Positions 21,901 through 31,791 of a DNA stretch of 32,787 nucleotides are shown here, in pieces (the stretch's first letter is position 1; each line of letters begins with the position of its first letter). This DNA is from an uncultured Gammaproteobacteria bacterium (GTDB lineage Bacteria; Pseudomonadota; Gammaproteobacteria; Steroidobacterales; UBA11654): the NCBI GenBank assembly GCA_937801655.1, contig CALMWC010000018.1, positions 1 through 32,787 of the forward strand. Direction: 5' to 3'. The translations under genes were made by a program, and so were the position numbers. Under the pieces are notes generated by a model. The model worked only from the letters and a program-made list of their open reading frames with translations, was not told where the DNA came from and searched no databases.

Positions 21901-22830
21901 ATGAAATTTATTAATTCAATTTCGAGTATCGTCGTTGGTGTGAGGAATATGGATGTGGCTCTTGATCTTTGGATTTCAACATTTGGTTTTGAAATACTAG
22001 AGCAAAGAAAAGGTGCAGACCCAGATTTATCAAAACTTTGGGGTTTAGATAAGGATGAAATCACACAACAAACTCTTATAGCTACTCCAAGTATGAAAGT
22101 TGGTATGCTTCATTTTGTCGAATTTAAAAATCCAAGTATAGAAGTAAGAGAATCAGCCTCCTCCACTGATCTTGGACCTAAAAATCTAGACATTACCTGT
22201 AAAGACCTACCAGAACGATACAATGAGCTTCTAACTATGGGACATCAATTTAGATCTAAGTATGTCAACTATAGAGTTGAAGCTACCAATGCTGACGTGA
22301 TTGAAGTACAAATGCCAGGGCATGATTCTACCAATATTATTTTCATGGAATGGTTGGGAGAAAAGATTACTTTATCGGATCAAGGTTATGGTGGAATTAC
22401 TTCATTGGTTACTGTGGTTCCTGACTTGGATGAAGAAGCAAAGTTTTATCAGTCCGTTTTTGGATTAAAAGAAACAATACATGAAGATTTGTTTGGTCCG
22501 CATGTGGAAGCAATGATTGGTCTTCCAAAAGGTGGTGGATTGGTTCTAAAACTACTGGAGGGTGATGAGACAGATCGCTATGGTCGTGTAGAGTTAGTTA
22601 ATTATGTGGGTGCAGATAAACAGGTTGATCGTTATAAGATTGCTAAACCCCCTGCCCTAGGAACTCTACATTGTAACTTTAGAACAGATTCACTAGATGT
22701 CTTTGGCGATAAATTAAATCAAATAGGTATTGAAAGCCAGTTCAATGAAAATCTTGATCTTATTCATGGAAAGAGCTCTATATATTCCATATGGACACCA
22801 GCGGGTCTTAGAATAGATGTAATGGAATAA
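21901..22830 (+). CDS. Two-domain VOC-family protein
   Basis: 309 residues from ATG 21901 (an in-frame TTG at 21895 is possible). Two VOC modules in tandem: the first opens ISSIVVGVRNMDVALDLWIS and the second ITSLVTVVPDLDEEAKFYQS followed by VFGLKE, each with the beta-alpha-beta-beta-beta layout of glyoxalase/extradiol-dioxygenase relatives. Candidate metal ligands include His in GMLHFVEF and Glu near the module ends (FMEWLG, IDVME). Reaction unknown; isomerase, lyase or dioxygenase are all possible. The next VOC gene overlaps its stop by one base. Confidence 0.82.
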   Translation: MKFINSISSIVVGVRNMDVALDLWISTFGFEILEQRKGADPDLSKLWGLDKDEITQQTLIATPSMKVGMLHFVEFKNPSIEVRESASSTDLGPKNLDITCKDLPERYNELLTMGHQFRSKYVNYRVEATNADVIEVQMPGHDSTNIIFMEWLGEKITLSDQGYGGITSLVTVVPDLDEEAKFYQSVFGLKETIHEDLFGPHVEAMIGLPKGGGLVLKLLEGDETDRYGRVELVNYVGADKQVDRYKIAKPPALGTLHCNFRTDSLDVFGDKLNQIGIESQFNENLDLIHGKSSIYSIWTPAGLRIDVME

Positions 22831-23315
22831 TGAATCAAACTAGTCCAATACGAAGAGTAACAATTTTTTGTAGAAACATTGAAAAATCACTGAGACTTTA
22901 TCGAGATATTCTAGGATTTACAGTTATTGAGGAGAAAACTATACAAACTCAAGAATTTTCTAAGTTAATGAATATAGAAGATGCAGATGCCTTTGTTAAT
23001 ATTTGCTATCTACAATCCAATGATAAAGAAGATGGATTGATAGCTCTATTTGAAGTTAATTCTAAAGAAATAACAATGACAAAAGTTGAATTTAAAAACT
23101 CTATTGAATATGGTCAAAGCGTGATTGTTCTATACACTGATCAATTTGATAAGATCTATAAAATACTCAAAGATAAAAGCTATCAGTTCTTAATTGAGCC
23201 AACGATTTATCATAAAACTGAAGACAGTTCTTATGTTAAAGCTGGTAGGTTCAAAGAAATGATGTTCTATGATCCAGACGGGCAATTAATAGATCTAGTA
23301 CAACAAGATACTTGA
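22830..23315 (+). CDS. Single-domain VOC-family protein
   Basis: 161 residues. It begins IRRVTIFCRNIEKSLRLYRD, ILGFTVIEE and ends KEMMFYDPDGQLIDLVQ, the standard VOC opening and closing strands, with Asp-Pro-Asp-Gly and a terminal Asp/Glu pattern seen in glyoxalase-like proteins. The start ATG overlaps the upstream stop (TAATG), so it is translationally coupled to the double-VOC protein; the two may act on successive or related substrates. Last gene of the SGNH-SDR-VOC-VOC operon, ending 1 bp from the convergent CurA-like gene. Confidence 0.82.
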   Translation: MNQTSPIRRVTIFCRNIEKSLRLYRDILGFTVIEEKTIQTQEFSKLMNIEDADAFVNICYLQSNDKEDGLIALFEVNSKEITMTKVEFKNSIEYGQSVIVLYTDQFDKIYKILKDKSYQFLIEPTIYHKTEDSSYVKAGRFKEMMFYDPDGQLIDLVQQDT

Positions 23316-23316
23316 T

Positions 23317-24321
23317 CTATAAATCGTCAAACTGAACGATTGTCTTCCCAAAATTATCGCCTTTCATTAAATGAATAAAGTGTTGTGGAGTGTTCTCTAT
23401 TCCCTTAATAATGTCTTCTTTGTAACTCAATAAACCTTGGTCATACCATTGCAAAGCATCTGATAAAAATGCCTCTCTCATGTGTTCAAAATCAAAAACT
23501 ACGAAACCAAATATGGTGGCACGTTGTTTACAGATATTACCTAAATTAGGTCCCAAAGGTGGTGTATCAGAATTATACTGACTCACCAAACCTGAGAGAA
23601 TAATTCGGCTATTAATAGCAATATGCTTCGATAAAATTAGTTTTTGAATATCCCCACCAGTATTATCAAAGAAAATATCAGCACCATTGGGAAGTGCCTT
23701 TCCAATTAGTTCATCTAAGTTCTGAGTTTTTCTATTTAGACAAGATTTCATTTTTGCATCACTTACAACCCATTCACATTTTTCTTCAGAGCCTGCTATT
23801 CCAATGGCTATAGCGCCTTTTATTGAAGCTATTTGACCAACCATAGAGCCAACGGCCCCTGATGCTGCTGAAACGATAATCTTATCTCCAGAGTTTAAAC
23901 AAGCGGGTCCCATCAGGGCCGAATAAGCGGTAAAGCCTGGCATTCCTAAGATACCCAATGCCGTGGTAATAGGTGCACTGCCAGTTATAGCTCTCACAAC
24001 TCCAGTCCCATCAGAGACGGCATAGGATTGCATTCCTGATTCCATTACTACTAAATCATTTTCCTTATAGTCTGAATGTTTTGATTGAACCACTTTACTA
24101 ATTGTTGAACCTCTTGGAATGTCACCAACTATTTCTTGATTGAAGAAATGTCTTCCTGTCATTGTGACTCTTACATATGGATCCAAAGCCAAATAAATAG
24201 TTTTCCCTAGAAATTCACCTTCTTGTATTACAGGTATCTCTGCATCCACAAAGCTAAAATCATCTAATTTAGGAATTCCACTAGGTATGGCTCTTAATCT
24301 GATTTGTTTATTTACAGCCAT
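23317..24321 (-). CDS. CurA-like NADP-dependent MDR oxidoreductase
   Basis: 334 residues. Features of the leukotriene B4 dehydrogenase/CurA group: KTIYLALDPYVRVTMTG near residue 40, GMPGFTAYSALMGPACLNSG, the cofactor loop VSAASGAVGSMVGQIA, and DIFFDNTGGDIQ followed by ILSGLVSQYN. The family reduces alpha,beta-unsaturated ketones and aldehydes with NADPH and has no zinc. Convergent with the VOC/SDR operon at 1 bp, so reactive-carbonyl detoxification could be a shared theme (inference). Confidence 0.88.
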   Translation of the reverse strand: MAVNKQIRLRAIPSGIPKLDDFSFVDAEIPVIQEGEFLGKTIYLALDPYVRVTMTGRHFFNQEIVGDIPRGSTISKVVQSKHSDYKENDLVVMESGMQSYAVSDGTGVVRAITGSAPITTALGILGMPGFTAYSALMGPACLNSGDKIIVSAASGAVGSMVGQIASIKGAIAIGIAGSEEKCEWVVSDAKMKSCLNRKTQNLDELIGKALPNGADIFFDNTGGDIQKLILSKHIAINSRIILSGLVSQYNSDTPPLGPNLGNICKQRATIFGFVVFDFEHMREAFLSDALQWYDQGLLSYKEDIIKGIENTPQHFIHLMKGDNFGKTIVQFDDL

Positions 24322-24343
24322 TATTGACGTCTGTATTGATTAT

Positions 24344-24820
24344 TTATTTGTACAGACTTATATTTTGAATATTATTAATTTCTTGGGCATTGCTTTTAAT
24401 TATTTTGATTGAACTAGGGTCAATCGAGGAAGGAAAATAAAATTCTATGCTTGCATTGTTATTGGCACCAATGCTTCTTTGGCCTTCATAACCGATATGT
24501 TGTGCATGAATTTCAAATGGATTGCCAATATCAATTGTGAATAGTTCTTTATCCTGATTATCCCTCAAAGAAATTGTGTATAGACCTTTGCTCACTCTAT
24601 TTTTATTTTTTTTATAGAAATTCTTAATTCTATTTGTTGCAACAACTGTCTCTATGGGTGATGAAACAAGAAAATACTCGGATCCTGTGAGTGTGATTTT
24701 TTTATAGATATCCTCAGTTGAAAGTTCAATGTTTTCAATAGAGTTTATATTAGCCATCAAAGGAGTAATAACACTGAAAATAATGAACAGGATTGAAATA
24801 TTAACTACATGCTTACTCAT
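24344..24820 (-). CDS. Exported protein of unknown function coupled to the M64 peptidase
   Basis: 158 residues from ATG 24820, whose ATGA overlaps the peptidase stop, with GGAG about 10 nt upstream. A further in-frame TTG at 24835 is less likely. The signal peptide spans about residues 1-23 (MSKHVVNISILFIIFSVITP, LMA). The mature part is strand-rich, ending FYFPSSIDPSSIKIIKSNAQ; no cysteine and no motif that I recognise. The overlap implies joint expression with the peptidase; a substrate-binding or inhibitor partner is possible but unproven. Confidence 0.65.
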   Translation of the reverse strand: MSKHVVNISILFIIFSVITPLMANINSIENIELSTEDIYKKITLTGSEYFLVSSPIETVVATNRIKNFYKKNKNRVSKGLYTISLRDNQDKELFTIDIGNPFEIHAQHIGYEGQRSIGANNNASIEFYFPSSIDPSSIKIIKSNAQEINNIQNISLYK

Positions 24821-26866
24821 TGATATTTGCTCCAATTAATCATAAGTGTTCCACTGGTGCATCCATCTGTATAGCCATAATTATATGAATCATAGGCCTG
24901 GTTATTAAAATTAAAAGGTCTATTTTGATAATCAACACCATCAGAGATCTTATTAAATGTTCCCGTTGATCTATCAAATAAACCTAAATAACAATCGTTT
25001 GGATCGTCAAGTAGATCTGGAACTAGAACAACCCCAGTTATATCTTTTACTTTCCATGTATAAGTTATCCAGGCATCGACTGATGGCCTATCAAAAGTAG
25101 CTTCCATTACATTATTTTTTGAAGTATCCAATACATTGTCTTTGTACCACTCAACTCTATACTTAGTAGTATCTAATGCGCCTCCATCAACAATACCCAC
25201 TTTCATTATAAGACCCGTGTAACCTGTATCAGCATCGCCAACAAATGCGGTGGTATCTCCAAATGCAGACCTAAAAAGATTCTCTGTTGATGCAATAGCA
25301 AAAGCCTCTGTCTGAACATCAATATAATCACTACAATTATTTTCAGCAAAAGTAGTAGTCCAACAACCAGGTGTTTGATCTTCGCATCGACTGCATCCCA
25401 TAATTGAATATTGTTGAGGTCTATAAGATCCTTCTTCAGAATAATAACTTCCTTCAAACAATCCAGTACCAATCTGACCAGCTGTTGCATGATAGCCAGG
25501 CACTAGGGTTAGGTCATTAATAAAATGCTTCCACTTAATGGATGCGGGATCTGATTCAACACCTATATTCACATCCCATTTTGTATAGCTTTCAATTTCT
25601 TCGGTGGTATATTCTCTCTCTCCATCAGAAGAATACTCATCGCCCAGATAGGCATGAGCATGTCCTAGCTCATGAGCAAAAGTGCGGTGTGTTCTCTCAG
25701 CAATGCCCTGAACCATGGTTGGAGGTCTTCCATAGTCATAAGAAGTAACACCCCTGCCCTGGAGGTTTGGAATTATTGCGGTAACATCTGGAAAGATATT
25801 AGGAAACAATAGTTCTTCAAGAGCACTAAGTTTTTCATTATCCCAACAAAAAATATCATCAGACCAATCACTGCATTCACCATCTGCAGTTAAATCGACA
25901 GAAGATGCAGCCATCTGGATTTAATGGCTCGACTATCATGACATTAAAAAATCCCTCAAAATATTGTGTTGCTGATGAATTTAAAAGTAAATTGATCGAC
26001 TTCAGCATGACTCTTCTAAACTCATCCACATCCGCTTGATTCTCAGCAGAATCAGATAAAATTAGCATATCTGTGTTTCTTCTACTGTCGCTATAGACAT
26101 CGTAAGAACCCATTAAATTGTATACTTTATACTTATCTTCAGTGCGATTATTGGTTGTAAAAAAAGAACTAAAAGTGCTATCACTGCAGGCATTATCTGC
26201 ATCACAGACTTCTATAGAGGCTGGAAAATACCCCGCATCAATAATTGAACTCACATCCAGCTCGAAATCCAAAATATCTCCATTCACAGGCATTGTAGTA
26301 ACCTCTGGTTTCTTTGCAGTGACCGGTATAGAGATATTATTAATAGTAGCGGTGTAAGTATTTAGATCTCTGTCGCTATCATTGTCTGTTACGGTCCCCG
26401 TAATCTTGACAATTCCATTCTCAGAAAATAATAAATCTTTTTCTGTTGGTGGCGAGTCAAAGATTAATTCAGGTTTATCATTCACAGCATTAACAGTTAT
26501 TGAAACAGTTGCCAAAGCAGAAGTGTAAGTTTCAGTGAGGGAGTATGCTTTAAAAGTAAATGAATCAGTGCCACTGAAATCTGCATTAGGTGTGTAAACG
26601 AAATCACCAGTACCAGCTAAGGTTAATTGTCCATTGGTTGGTAACTCTCCTAATTGTATAGTAATGGAACCGGTTCCATTGGTTGAGTATGCAACCTTGC
26701 CACTGTATGAATCATCTTCATTAACAGAAAAAGATAACGCGGTTGCAGTGAGAAAAAAGGGACTGGATCCACCTCCACCGCCACCTCCACCGCCGCCACA
26801 AGAAGCTAAATTAGTGTAATAGATGTAACTAAAAGTGTTTTAAAAAATGAAGAGATCAATTCTCAT
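24817..26866 (-). pseudogene. M64-type metallopeptidase lipoprotein with cadherin-like repeats, broken by two frameshifts
   Basis: Read through, this is about 680 residues: lipoprotein signal, lipobox LASC, a nine-Gly run, a cadherin/VCBS-like repeat (SFSVNEDDSYSGKVAY to FSGTDSFTFKAYS, then VSITVNAVNDKPEL), a second beta domain, and a peptidase domain with FAHELGHAHAYLGDEY, the HExxH...DEY zinc pattern of IgA-peptidase M64 proteins. Break 1 (about 26808-26812): the signal ISSFFKTLLVTSITLI lies one frame away from LASC; one more T would join them. Break 2 (about 25910-25916): NPDG runs into a stop, while AASSVDLTADGE continues one frame away; one fewer G joins them. The two shifts cancel. The start is unresolved (TTG 26859, or ATG 26866 if a further shift is allowed). 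Gene decay or assembly indels. Confidence 0.72.
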
Positions 26867-26897
26867 ACTATTATTGTGAATTTTTTAACTATTTTTT

Positions 26898-27278
26898 TCA
26901 AGAATGATGTTCATCTTTCAAGTCTTTTTCAATGTCCTCATGGTCACCGATCATTATATGGGACTTACTCTTAGTAACATACTTTTCAAGGAAAGGAATC
27001 AGTAATAGTGGCAATATACCGCCTAGAACGATTCCAAATGTCCTGGGTCGCATAGTGGGATCAAGAAGTGACGCAACCAGATCGGCTATCACATGTGCAA
27101 GGCAAGCTCCAATAATGCCAGCAATATAACCTTTGGTAGCACTTTTCAGAAGTCGATTAATACTCCAACCACTGTAAAACCCTAAAATCACAAGGCCAAC
27201 ATGAACAAAACCAAAAATGAATCCAGGAAGCATAGTTCCATTTTGAATCAATCCAATGCTTTCAAGCAAATGTTCCAT
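26898..27278 (-). CDS. Small membrane protein of unknown function
   Basis: 126 residues with three hydrophobic segments (about 16-40, 49-72 and 80-97): GFIFGFVHVGLVILGFYSGW, GYIAGIIGACLAHVIADLVA, FGIVLGGILPLLLIPFLEKY. It ends in a charged cytoplasmic-type tail rich in Asp/Glu/His (GDHEDIEKDLKDEHHS). The glycine-rich helices and in-membrane His/Asp are typical of small transporters or channel-like proteins, but I recognise no family. Divergent from the prolyl oligopeptidase with a 35-bp gap, so their promoters overlap. Confidence 0.65.
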   Translation of the reverse strand: MEHLLESIGLIQNGTMLPGFIFGFVHVGLVILGFYSGWSINRLLKSATKGYIAGIIGACLAHVIADLVASLLDPTMRPRTFGIVLGGILPLLLIPFLEKYVTKSKSHIMIGDHEDIEKDLKDEHHS

Positions 27279-27313
27279 CAGTTATCCTTAATAATTAAAA
27301 ACTAAAAAATATT

Positions 27314-29446
27314 ATGTTGCTAAGACCTATAAGATATTATCCATTATTCTTCTTTACATGGTTGATTTTATTTCAATCAATCGGTTTTTCCAATGAAATT
27401 AATTACCCCCTATCAAAAATATCCAATGTTCAAGATAACTATCATGGAAACATTATCGATGATCCTTATCGATGGTTAGAGGATCTGAATTCATTGGAAA
27501 CATCAGAATGGATACAATCTCAAAATAAATTCACTGAAGAATATCTAAACGGCTATAAGGAGATAAATCTGTTTAAAGAGATTCTTAGTAAAGCCTATAA
27601 AAATGAAACGAGATCAGTTCCATTTCGAGTAAAGTCTAAACATTTCTATTATGTAAATAATGGTGATTGGCAACAAAGTAAATTATTTTATGAAAATAAT
27701 AGTGAGAGTGAGAGAAAACTTCTTCTAGACCCCAATATTTTATCCGAAGATGGAACTGTTGCAATAAGCTCTGTGAGTGTCAGCCCAAATGCAGATTTAG
27801 TTGCTTATTCCTTATCTGATGGCGGATCGGATTGGAGAACTTGGAAAATCAAAAACATTAAAACAGGTGAGACATTAAAAGATTTAATACGTTGGTCAAA
27901 ATTCAGTAATGCTGAATGGAAAAAAGATAATTCTGGATTTTTTTATTCGAGATACGATGAACCAAAAAAAGGTGATGAGTTTGAAAGCATCAATACCAAT
28001 CAGAAATTATTCTTTCATAGAATAGGTCAATCACAAACAAAAGATGAATTAATCTATCAAAGAATGGATCGGCCTGAATGGGGATGGGGCACTACAGTTA
28101 CTGAGGATGGAAATTTCCTTATTCTCCATGTGAGTGAAGGAACGGATGAGAGAAATCGAGTCTTCTATCAGTCTATAGAAGGAAATAACAACAAGATAAT
28201 TGAGTTAATTCCAGATCTCAAAGCACAATTTAGTTTTATTGGAAATAATAAATCCATCTTCTGGTTTTTCACAGATCTAGATGCTCCCATGGGCAGAGTG
28301 ATTGCCATTGATATTAATAAACCAGATGAAGATAATTGGTTAGAGTTAATACCAGAAAATAAAAATACACTCATTGATGTCAGAGAAATTAAAGATTTTC
28401 TGATTGGTCAGTATCTAAATAATGTATCGAGTGAGATCGTTCTTTTCGAAAAAAAGACATTCAGTAAGTCGTATATGCAGTTTAATGATGAGGGCATCTT
28501 CTCCAGCCTTTCAACTGAAGTGGATTCTAATATCTTTTATTTTTTATATACCAACTATGTAAAACCCAATCAAATTTACCAATACAATGCATTCGATAAT
28601 AACCTCAAAACCATTTGGATAAAAAATGTACCGGGTTTTGAGTCGGATCAATATATTAGTAAAAAAGTATTCTATCCAAGCAAGGATGGGACACAAATCC
28701 CCATGTTTATTTCCCATAAAAAAGATCAGACAATTGATAGTGATACACCCTTATTACTCTATGGCTATGGTGGTTTTGATATATCAATCTTGCCAAGCTT
28801 TAGTGAACGTTATTTTGCGTGGATGAAAATGGGCGGTATTGTTGCAGTACCCAACCTTAGAGGTGGCGGTGAATATGGCGAGCTATGGCATCAACAAGGC
28901 ATGTTAGAGAATAAGCAAAATGTATTTGATGACTTTGCAGCTGCAGCTGAATACCTTCATAAAAATAATTACTCAAAACCAAAAAAAACAGTGATCAGTG
29001 GCCGCTCCAATGGTGGCCTTCTTGTTGGTGCAACATTCTTGCAAAGACCGACTTTATTTGGTGCAACTCTGCCTGCTGTCGGTGTAATGGATATGCTCAG
29101 ATTTAATAAATTCACTATCGGTTGGGCTTGGGAGAGTGATTATGGTTCTCCAGAAAATATTGATGGTTTTAGTGCCTTAATTAAATATTCGCCCTATCAT
29201 AATATAGCTCGAGATGTATGTTATCCACCTGCCCTAATAACTACCTCTGAAATAGACGATCGTGTTGTGCCTTCGCATTCCTATAAATTTGCAGCAAGGC
29301 TTCAAGAAGCCCAAGAATGCAATAATCCAATTCTCATACGTATTGAAACAAGAGCAGGCCATGGTGCTGGAACCCCCAAAGATAAGACTATAGATTATAT
29401 TGCTGACAGCTATGGATTTGCACTGCATCATCTGTTAAAGAATTAA
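27314..29446 (+). CDS. Exported prolyl oligopeptidase (S9A)
   Basis: 710 residues, the family's usual size. An N-terminal hydrophobic signal (about 8-26) ends near GFSNE, so the enzyme is periplasmic or surface. The propeller domain starts with DDPYRWLEDLNSLETSEWIQ, a hallmark of S9A. The C-terminal hydrolase has GYGGFDIS, NLRGGGEYGELWH, the nucleophile Ser565 in GRSNGGLLVG, Asp in EIDDRVVPSHS and His in RAGHGAGTP; the triad is complete. It cleaves after proline in short peptides, fitting peptide scavenging alongside the convergent DUF885 peptidase. Confidence 0.94.
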   Translation: MLLRPIRYYPLFFFTWLILFQSIGFSNEINYPLSKISNVQDNYHGNIIDDPYRWLEDLNSLETSEWIQSQNKFTEEYLNGYKEINLFKEILSKAYKNETRSVPFRVKSKHFYYVNNGDWQQSKLFYENNSESERKLLLDPNILSEDGTVAISSVSVSPNADLVAYSLSDGGSDWRTWKIKNIKTGETLKDLIRWSKFSNAEWKKDNSGFFYSRYDEPKKGDEFESINTNQKLFFHRIGQSQTKDELIYQRMDRPEWGWGTTVTEDGNFLILHVSEGTDERNRVFYQSIEGNNNKIIELIPDLKAQFSFIGNNKSIFWFFTDLDAPMGRVIAIDINKPDEDNWLELIPENKNTLIDVREIKDFLIGQYLNNVSSEIVLFEKKTFSKSYMQFNDEGIFSSLSTEVDSNIFYFLYTNYVKPNQIYQYNAFDNNLKTIWIKNVPGFESDQYISKKVFYPSKDGTQIPMFISHKKDQTIDSDTPLLLYGYGGFDISILPSFSERYFAWMKMGGIVAVPNLRGGGEYGELWHQQGMLENKQNVFDDFAAAAEYLHKNNYSKPKKTVISGRSNGGLLVGATFLQRPTLFGATLPAVGVMDMLRFNKFTIGWAWESDYGSPENIDGFSALIKYSPYHNIARDVCYPPALITTSEIDDRVVPSHSYKFAARLQEAQECNNPILIRIETRAGHGAGTPKDKTIDYIADSYGFALHHLLKN

Positions 29447-29469
29447 TGATAAATAAATCTGTCTCTAAG

Positions 29470-31209
29470 TTATTTAGAAGCCAATAGATAAGCATCAAAT
29501 CTCTCTTCAACAATATTTAAAGGTAAAGATCCCTGCTCTAGAATTACACTATGAAAGTCTTTGATACTGAAAGATTCTCCCAATTCTTTTTGAGCTTTCT
29601 CCTTCAATTCTAAGATTTTCAATTGACCTATTTTATAGGCCAATGCTTGGCCAGGCATTATCAAATAACGATCAATTTCATTAATAATATCTTGTTCAGT
29701 CTTAGCTGCATTGTCTTTAAAATAATCAATGGCTTTTTGTCTACTCCAACCTTTGTAATGCATTCCTGTATCCACTACCAATCTCACTGCTCTCCACATA
29801 TCATATGTTAGAGCACCAAACTTTGAGTAAGGATCCTGATAAAGGCCCATCTCCTCGCCTAAACTCTCACTATAAAGACCCCAGCCTTCAATGAAAGCTG
29901 TATAACCAGAGTACTTTCTAAAGTTTGGAATATTCTCTAATTCCATGGCTAATGCAATTTGTAAATGATGTCCAGGGACGGCCTCATGTACTGAGAGTAC
30001 TTCAATTTCGTATTTTGGTCTGACTTCAGGTCGATACAAATTAACATAAAAATAACCGGCTCGAGTCCCATCAGGTGAAGGCCTCATATAATAGGCTGTA
30101 GTTGTGTCAGGTGCTGATTCTTTGGGTATGGCTTTAATACCGTAAGGTGTTCTTGGTAAAGTCTTAAACAGTTTTAAGGTATGAGGGTCAATTCTTTTTG
30201 TAGTAGCAAGATATGCTTGGAACAATTCCTCTTCAGTTTCATAGTAAAACTGTGGATCGCTTCTTAAAAAATTAAGAAAGTCATCAAAACTACCTTGCCA
30301 ATTAAGAGATTCAATGATTTTTTCCATCTCGTCTTTGATTCTTGCGACCTCATCCAAGCCAATTTGATGTATTTCATCAGGAGTCAAATTAGTAGTTGTA
30401 TGGTTATTAGCTAAGTTTTCATACCATTCATAGCCATTTGGAAGATTATAAATGCCAAAAGTTTCTCTGGCAGCTGGCAGATAAGTATCCGTAAAGAATT
30501 GATCTAATTCTATATAAGCAGGTATCACCTTATCTTGAATAATGTTCTGAGCCTTAATTTGTATTTCTTTTTTATTTTCAATTCCATCAGGCATTACTGA
30601 GAAAATATTATAAAAAGGGCTCTCCTTTGGATCTTGATGTATTTGTAATTTAATTTGCCTAGAAACTCTTTCCATAAGAATCTTAGGTGCAGTCACACCT
30701 CGTTCAATTCCTAATTGTGCTAAGTCAATATGATCATTGATCACAGCAGGCAGTTTTGTTAAACGTATCAACCAATCTTGATAATCTTGCGTTGAAGAAA
30801 AATCTAAACTTTCTGCAGTTTCATGCTCCAATTGAATTCCTCCTCGCTGACCAAAGGTGAGTAAATGGGAATCAAATTGATGAGATTTGACGTACTTTTG
30901 ATAGTTGTATAAGAACAGTCGATAATTGAGCTGGGCAGTTTCAGACAATACCATTGGATCAATATTCTTGAGTTTCTGAAGAACTTCTCTCTCTTTTTTC
31001 TGACTTTTCCTCAATGCTTTCTCAGTGATGTCAGGCCAATCTTGATTGGCTGACTTATCCCCCAAATATGAAGCAAATAAAGGATCTTCTTTGACCCATC
31101 TTTGCCATTCATCATTGACAATCTGATTGAAGTTTTCTTCTTGATTATAGTTGGAACTACCTGTTATAAATAACATGATAAAAAACCATAAAAAAAAGTT
31201 TTTAATCAT
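29470..31209 (-). CDS. Exported DUF885-family metallopeptidase-like protein
   Basis: 579 residues from ATG 31209, which has AGGAG 8 nt upstream; the longer frame to 31266 would overlap pgsA. A signal peptide spans about 1-18 (MIKNFFLWFFIMLFITGS). The DUF885 domain shows SVHEAVPGHHLQIALAMELE, an HExxxGH-type zinc motif, GYTAFIEGWGLYSESLGEEM (second Glu region), and DTGMHYKGWSRQKAIDYF, all diagnostic of this dipeptidase-like family. It starts 2 bp after the pgsA stop, so it is read from the pgsA transcript, occupying the place where tRNA-Gly would be expected. Likely peptide degradation in the periplasm. Confidence 0.9.
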   Translation of the reverse strand: MIKNFFLWFFIMLFITGSSNYNQEENFNQIVNDEWQRWVKEDPLFASYLGDKSANQDWPDITEKALRKSQKKEREVLQKLKNIDPMVLSETAQLNYRLFLYNYQKYVKSHQFDSHLLTFGQRGGIQLEHETAESLDFSSTQDYQDWLIRLTKLPAVINDHIDLAQLGIERGVTAPKILMERVSRQIKLQIHQDPKESPFYNIFSVMPDGIENKKEIQIKAQNIIQDKVIPAYIELDQFFTDTYLPAARETFGIYNLPNGYEWYENLANNHTTTNLTPDEIHQIGLDEVARIKDEMEKIIESLNWQGSFDDFLNFLRSDPQFYYETEEELFQAYLATTKRIDPHTLKLFKTLPRTPYGIKAIPKESAPDTTTAYYMRPSPDGTRAGYFYVNLYRPEVRPKYEIEVLSVHEAVPGHHLQIALAMELENIPNFRKYSGYTAFIEGWGLYSESLGEEMGLYQDPYSKFGALTYDMWRAVRLVVDTGMHYKGWSRQKAIDYFKDNAAKTEQDIINEIDRYLIMPGQALAYKIGQLKILELKEKAQKELGESFSIKDFHSVILEQGSLPLNIVEERFDAYLLASK

Positions 31210-31211
31210 AA

Positions 31212-31775
31212 TCAGTTCTCCTGTATTGATGGCCAGGCTTTTACCATATAAAGAATCATAGTCCAAAGTGTTAGAGCAGCAGCTGAGATTAAAAATATTT
31301 GGCCGATAAAGTATATTGGTAAATTTATAACTGACTCTTTATACAACATAAAAGCCAAACCAAACATTTGCAATCCAGTTTTGAGTTTGGCATAGCCAAT
31401 GACAGATAATTGGTTGCGTTCACCAATTTCAGCCATCCATTCTCGTAGCGCTGAGATAGTAATTTCTCGACCAATAATAATCATAGCAGTGACTGTATTA
31501 ATGACCGTAGGGTCATTTTGAACAATCAGTACAAGCGACACACAAACAATGAGCTTATCGGCAACTGGATCCAGGAATGTTCCTAATTTAGAAATTTGAT
31601 TGTATTCTCTAGCCACCCATCCATCCAACCAATCAGTAATTGCAGCTAGAATGAATATAAATGACGCCAGCGGTCTTGAGTTTTCTAATGATGAAAAGAA
31701 AATGACAACAATTAAAGGAATGCAAGCAATTCTTATTAAGGTAAGTAAACTGGCGAAAGTAATTTTCTTAGACAT
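31212..31775 (-). CDS. pgsA: CDP-diacylglycerol-glycerol-3-phosphate 3-phosphatidyltransferase
   Basis: 187 residues, a multi-pass inner-membrane enzyme that makes phosphatidylglycerol phosphate from CDP-diacylglycerol and glycerol-3-phosphate. The CDP-alcohol phosphotransferase motif is perfect: Asp48, Asp51-Gly52, Ala55-Arg56, Gly65, Asp69 and Asp73 (in ITDWLDGWVAREYNQISKLG and FLDPVADK). The N-terminus FASLLTLIRIACIPLIV is typical of PgsA. It is 16 bp downstream of uvrC, the conserved gammaproteobacterial order, and is followed by a DUF885 gene instead of the tRNA cluster. Confidence 0.96.
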   Translation of the reverse strand: MSKKITFASLLTLIRIACIPLIVVIFFSSLENSRPLASFIFILAAITDWLDGWVAREYNQISKLGTFLDPVADKLIVCVSLVLIVQNDPTVINTVTAMIIIGREITISALREWMAEIGERNQLSVIGYAKLKTGLQMFGLAFMLYKESVINLPIYFIGQIFLISAAALTLWTMILYMVKAWPSIQEN

Positions 31776-31791
31776 AGCTTTATATATTCTT

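Noticed and set aside
26634-26819. Plus-strand ORF ending in a polyproline run
   Set aside because: It is the antisense of the Gly-rich linker after the M64 lipoprotein's lipobox.
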